Origin: Venturia oleaginea
Lineage: Eukaryota; Ascomycota; Dothideomycetes; Venturiales; Venturiaceae
Length of the DNA: 64,000 bases
Assembly (NCBI GenBank): GCA_013176395.1
Contig: JABMLP010000004.1
Location: 1-64,000 of the forward strand
Direction of reading: 5' to 3'
Part shown: piece after piece, positions 63,221 to 64,000 of the stretch
Layout of the letters: each line of letters starts with the position of its first letter
How positions within the stretch are numbered: the first letter of the stretch is position 1
Program-made: the position numbers and the translations under genes
The notes under the pieces: model-generated
Told to the model about the DNA's origin: nothing
What the model saw: the letters and a program-made list of their open reading frames with translations, nothing else
Database searches by the model: none

Positions 63221-63405
63221 TGTCACATCCTGGTACAGAAGGCACACTTGAGCTATACCGTTCTTACTTCCTTTATCACAATAGCTCCTGCTAGAGTACA
63301 CACATCATATGTAAACATCAGCTCTACGGCTGAACATAGAACAATACAATACACAATGATAGACATCATACATGTTTACATCACCTTGCAACCCTTACTG
63401 CAACA
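63221..63405 (+). repeat. Copia 3' LTR, 185 bp
   Basis: Preceded by a run of ten G (with T at the start) serving as polypurine tract. No difference from the 5' LTR was seen. Confidence 0.95.
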
Positions 63406-63537
63406 GGTAGGGCCACCAAAAGTAGTCCGAGGGCTTCAACTGATAAAACCACAACATTTCTGCGCACCAAGAAAGCCTCGATTCGCTGTGGTACAACCAT
63501 TCGATCAGAGCGCTTGGCTCATGACGCACCCGAAATC

Positions 63538-63722
63538 TGTTGCAGTAAGGGTTGCAAGGTGATGTAAACATGTATGATGTCTATCATTGTGTATTGTATT
63601 GTTCTATGTTCAGCCGTATAGCTGATGTTTACATATGATGTGTGTACTCTAGCAGGAGCTATTGTGATAAAGGAAGTAAGAACGGTATAGCTCAAGTGTG
63701 CCTTCTGTACCAGGATGTGACA
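63538..63722 (-). repeat. Inverted solo LTR of the same Copia family
   Basis: 185 bp on the minus strand, flanked by its own 5-bp duplication AAATC (63533-63537, 63723-63727). At least one substitution (GCCGTATAG for GCCGTAGAG) separates it from the LTRs of the complete element. It is an independent, older insertion. Confidence 0.92.
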
Positions 63723-63727
63723 AAATC

Positions 63728-64000
63728 TGAACATCACTATGAAAACATCAATCAGTACCCAACGTGACGTGGGTATCGGCGATGATCAGCGCTTTATTTG
63801 TTGAAGTCGTACCAGATTTCAACTGCATGTCAGAAGGCCATCATACCGACTAGATACAACTAGAAACAGTACTGTACACCAGGGCCATTGTCACGTTTGA
63901 CCTTGGACTTGACTTGGAAGCATGACTTGAATTCTATGGGATGTGCGAAGTTGTAAGGATGAGGAGCTAACTAAGAGGTAGAGACGAGTCTAAGTACTTG
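63728..64000. other. No feature recognised
   Basis: Right flank of the solo LTR to the window end. Confidence 0.3.

Larger units (their letters stand above)
58228..63405 (+). mobile_element. Complete Ty1/Copia retrotransposon
   Basis: 5178 bp with 185-bp LTRs (58228-58412, 63221-63405) that read identical, and a 5-bp duplication GGTAG (58223-58227, 63406-63410). Primer-binding site, two long ORFs and a G-rich polypurine tract (63211-63220) are all present. It is a young insertion, perhaps still mobile apart from the frame change between its two ORFs. Confidence 0.95.

Noticed and set aside
1..64000. tRNA, rRNA or secondary-metabolite gene cluster
   Set aside because: No cloverleaf, rRNA or core biosynthetic gene was recognised; the OrsD-like relic is only a family resemblance and has no polyketide synthase nearby.

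Overview
This window looks like a transposon-rich, gene-poor stretch of a filamentous ascomycete (Pezizomycotina) chromosome. The evidence is eukaryotic gene structure with short introns of about 47-80 bp (GTAAGT-type donors, CTAAAC-like branch sites, AG acceptors), a heterokaryon-incompatibility (HET) domain relic, an OrsD/DUF3505-like zinc-finger relic, and the typical fungal transposon set (Tad-like LINE, pogo/Fot, chromodomain Ty3/Gypsy, Ty1/Copia, hAT, PIF/Harbinger, MULE, Tc1/mariner, a DIRS-like tyrosine-recombinase retroelement). No rRNA, tRNA or CRISPR was recognised. Species cannot be named from the sequence.

Layout. 1-6.5 kb: two full 394-bp monomers of a Helitron-like repeat joined head to tail, plus a third monomer split by a 5.3-kb DIRS-like retroelement (minus strand: gag relic, RT-RNase H, a nine-copy tandem array made from its own RNase H sequence, tyrosine recombinase). 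6.6-11.8 kb: fused relics of Gypsy, pogo, Copia (with a 179-bp fold-back) and hAT. 12-18 kb: a chromodomain Gypsy element (minus). 18.2-20.4 kb: an OrsD-like pseudogene carrying a 5'-truncated copy of a retroposon with an (AATC)n tail. 20.6-30 kb: a Copia relic, a viroplasmin/RNase H1-N domain gene, and three members of a Cys-rich gene family. 29.9-40 kb: nested LINEs, a complete PIF/Harbinger (TTA target duplication) interrupted by a full-length retroposon, then a Copia ORF interrupted by a solo LTR that is itself interrupted by the 394-bp repeat. 40.2-43.9 kb: a MULE with 72-bp perfect terminal repeats and a 10-bp target duplication. 44-48 kb: mostly unassigned sequence and a HET pseudogene. 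48.7-51.6 kb: an aldo-keto reductase gene split by a solo LTR and a retroposon but otherwise intact. 53.2-54.5 kb: Tc1/mariner. 55.9-57.2 kb: a spliced host gene for a mucin-like single-pass membrane protein. 58.2-63.4 kb: a complete Copia element with apparently identical LTRs, followed by an inverted solo LTR of the same family.

The target-site duplications and reading frames allow insertion order to be worked out at several loci. The strongest unusual signals are the head-to-tail 394-bp element that inserts between A and T, the RNase H-derived tandem array, the (AATC)n retroposon family with 12-14 bp target duplications, and the aldo-keto reductase gene that can be rebuilt exactly in frame (325 aa) by removing two insertions.
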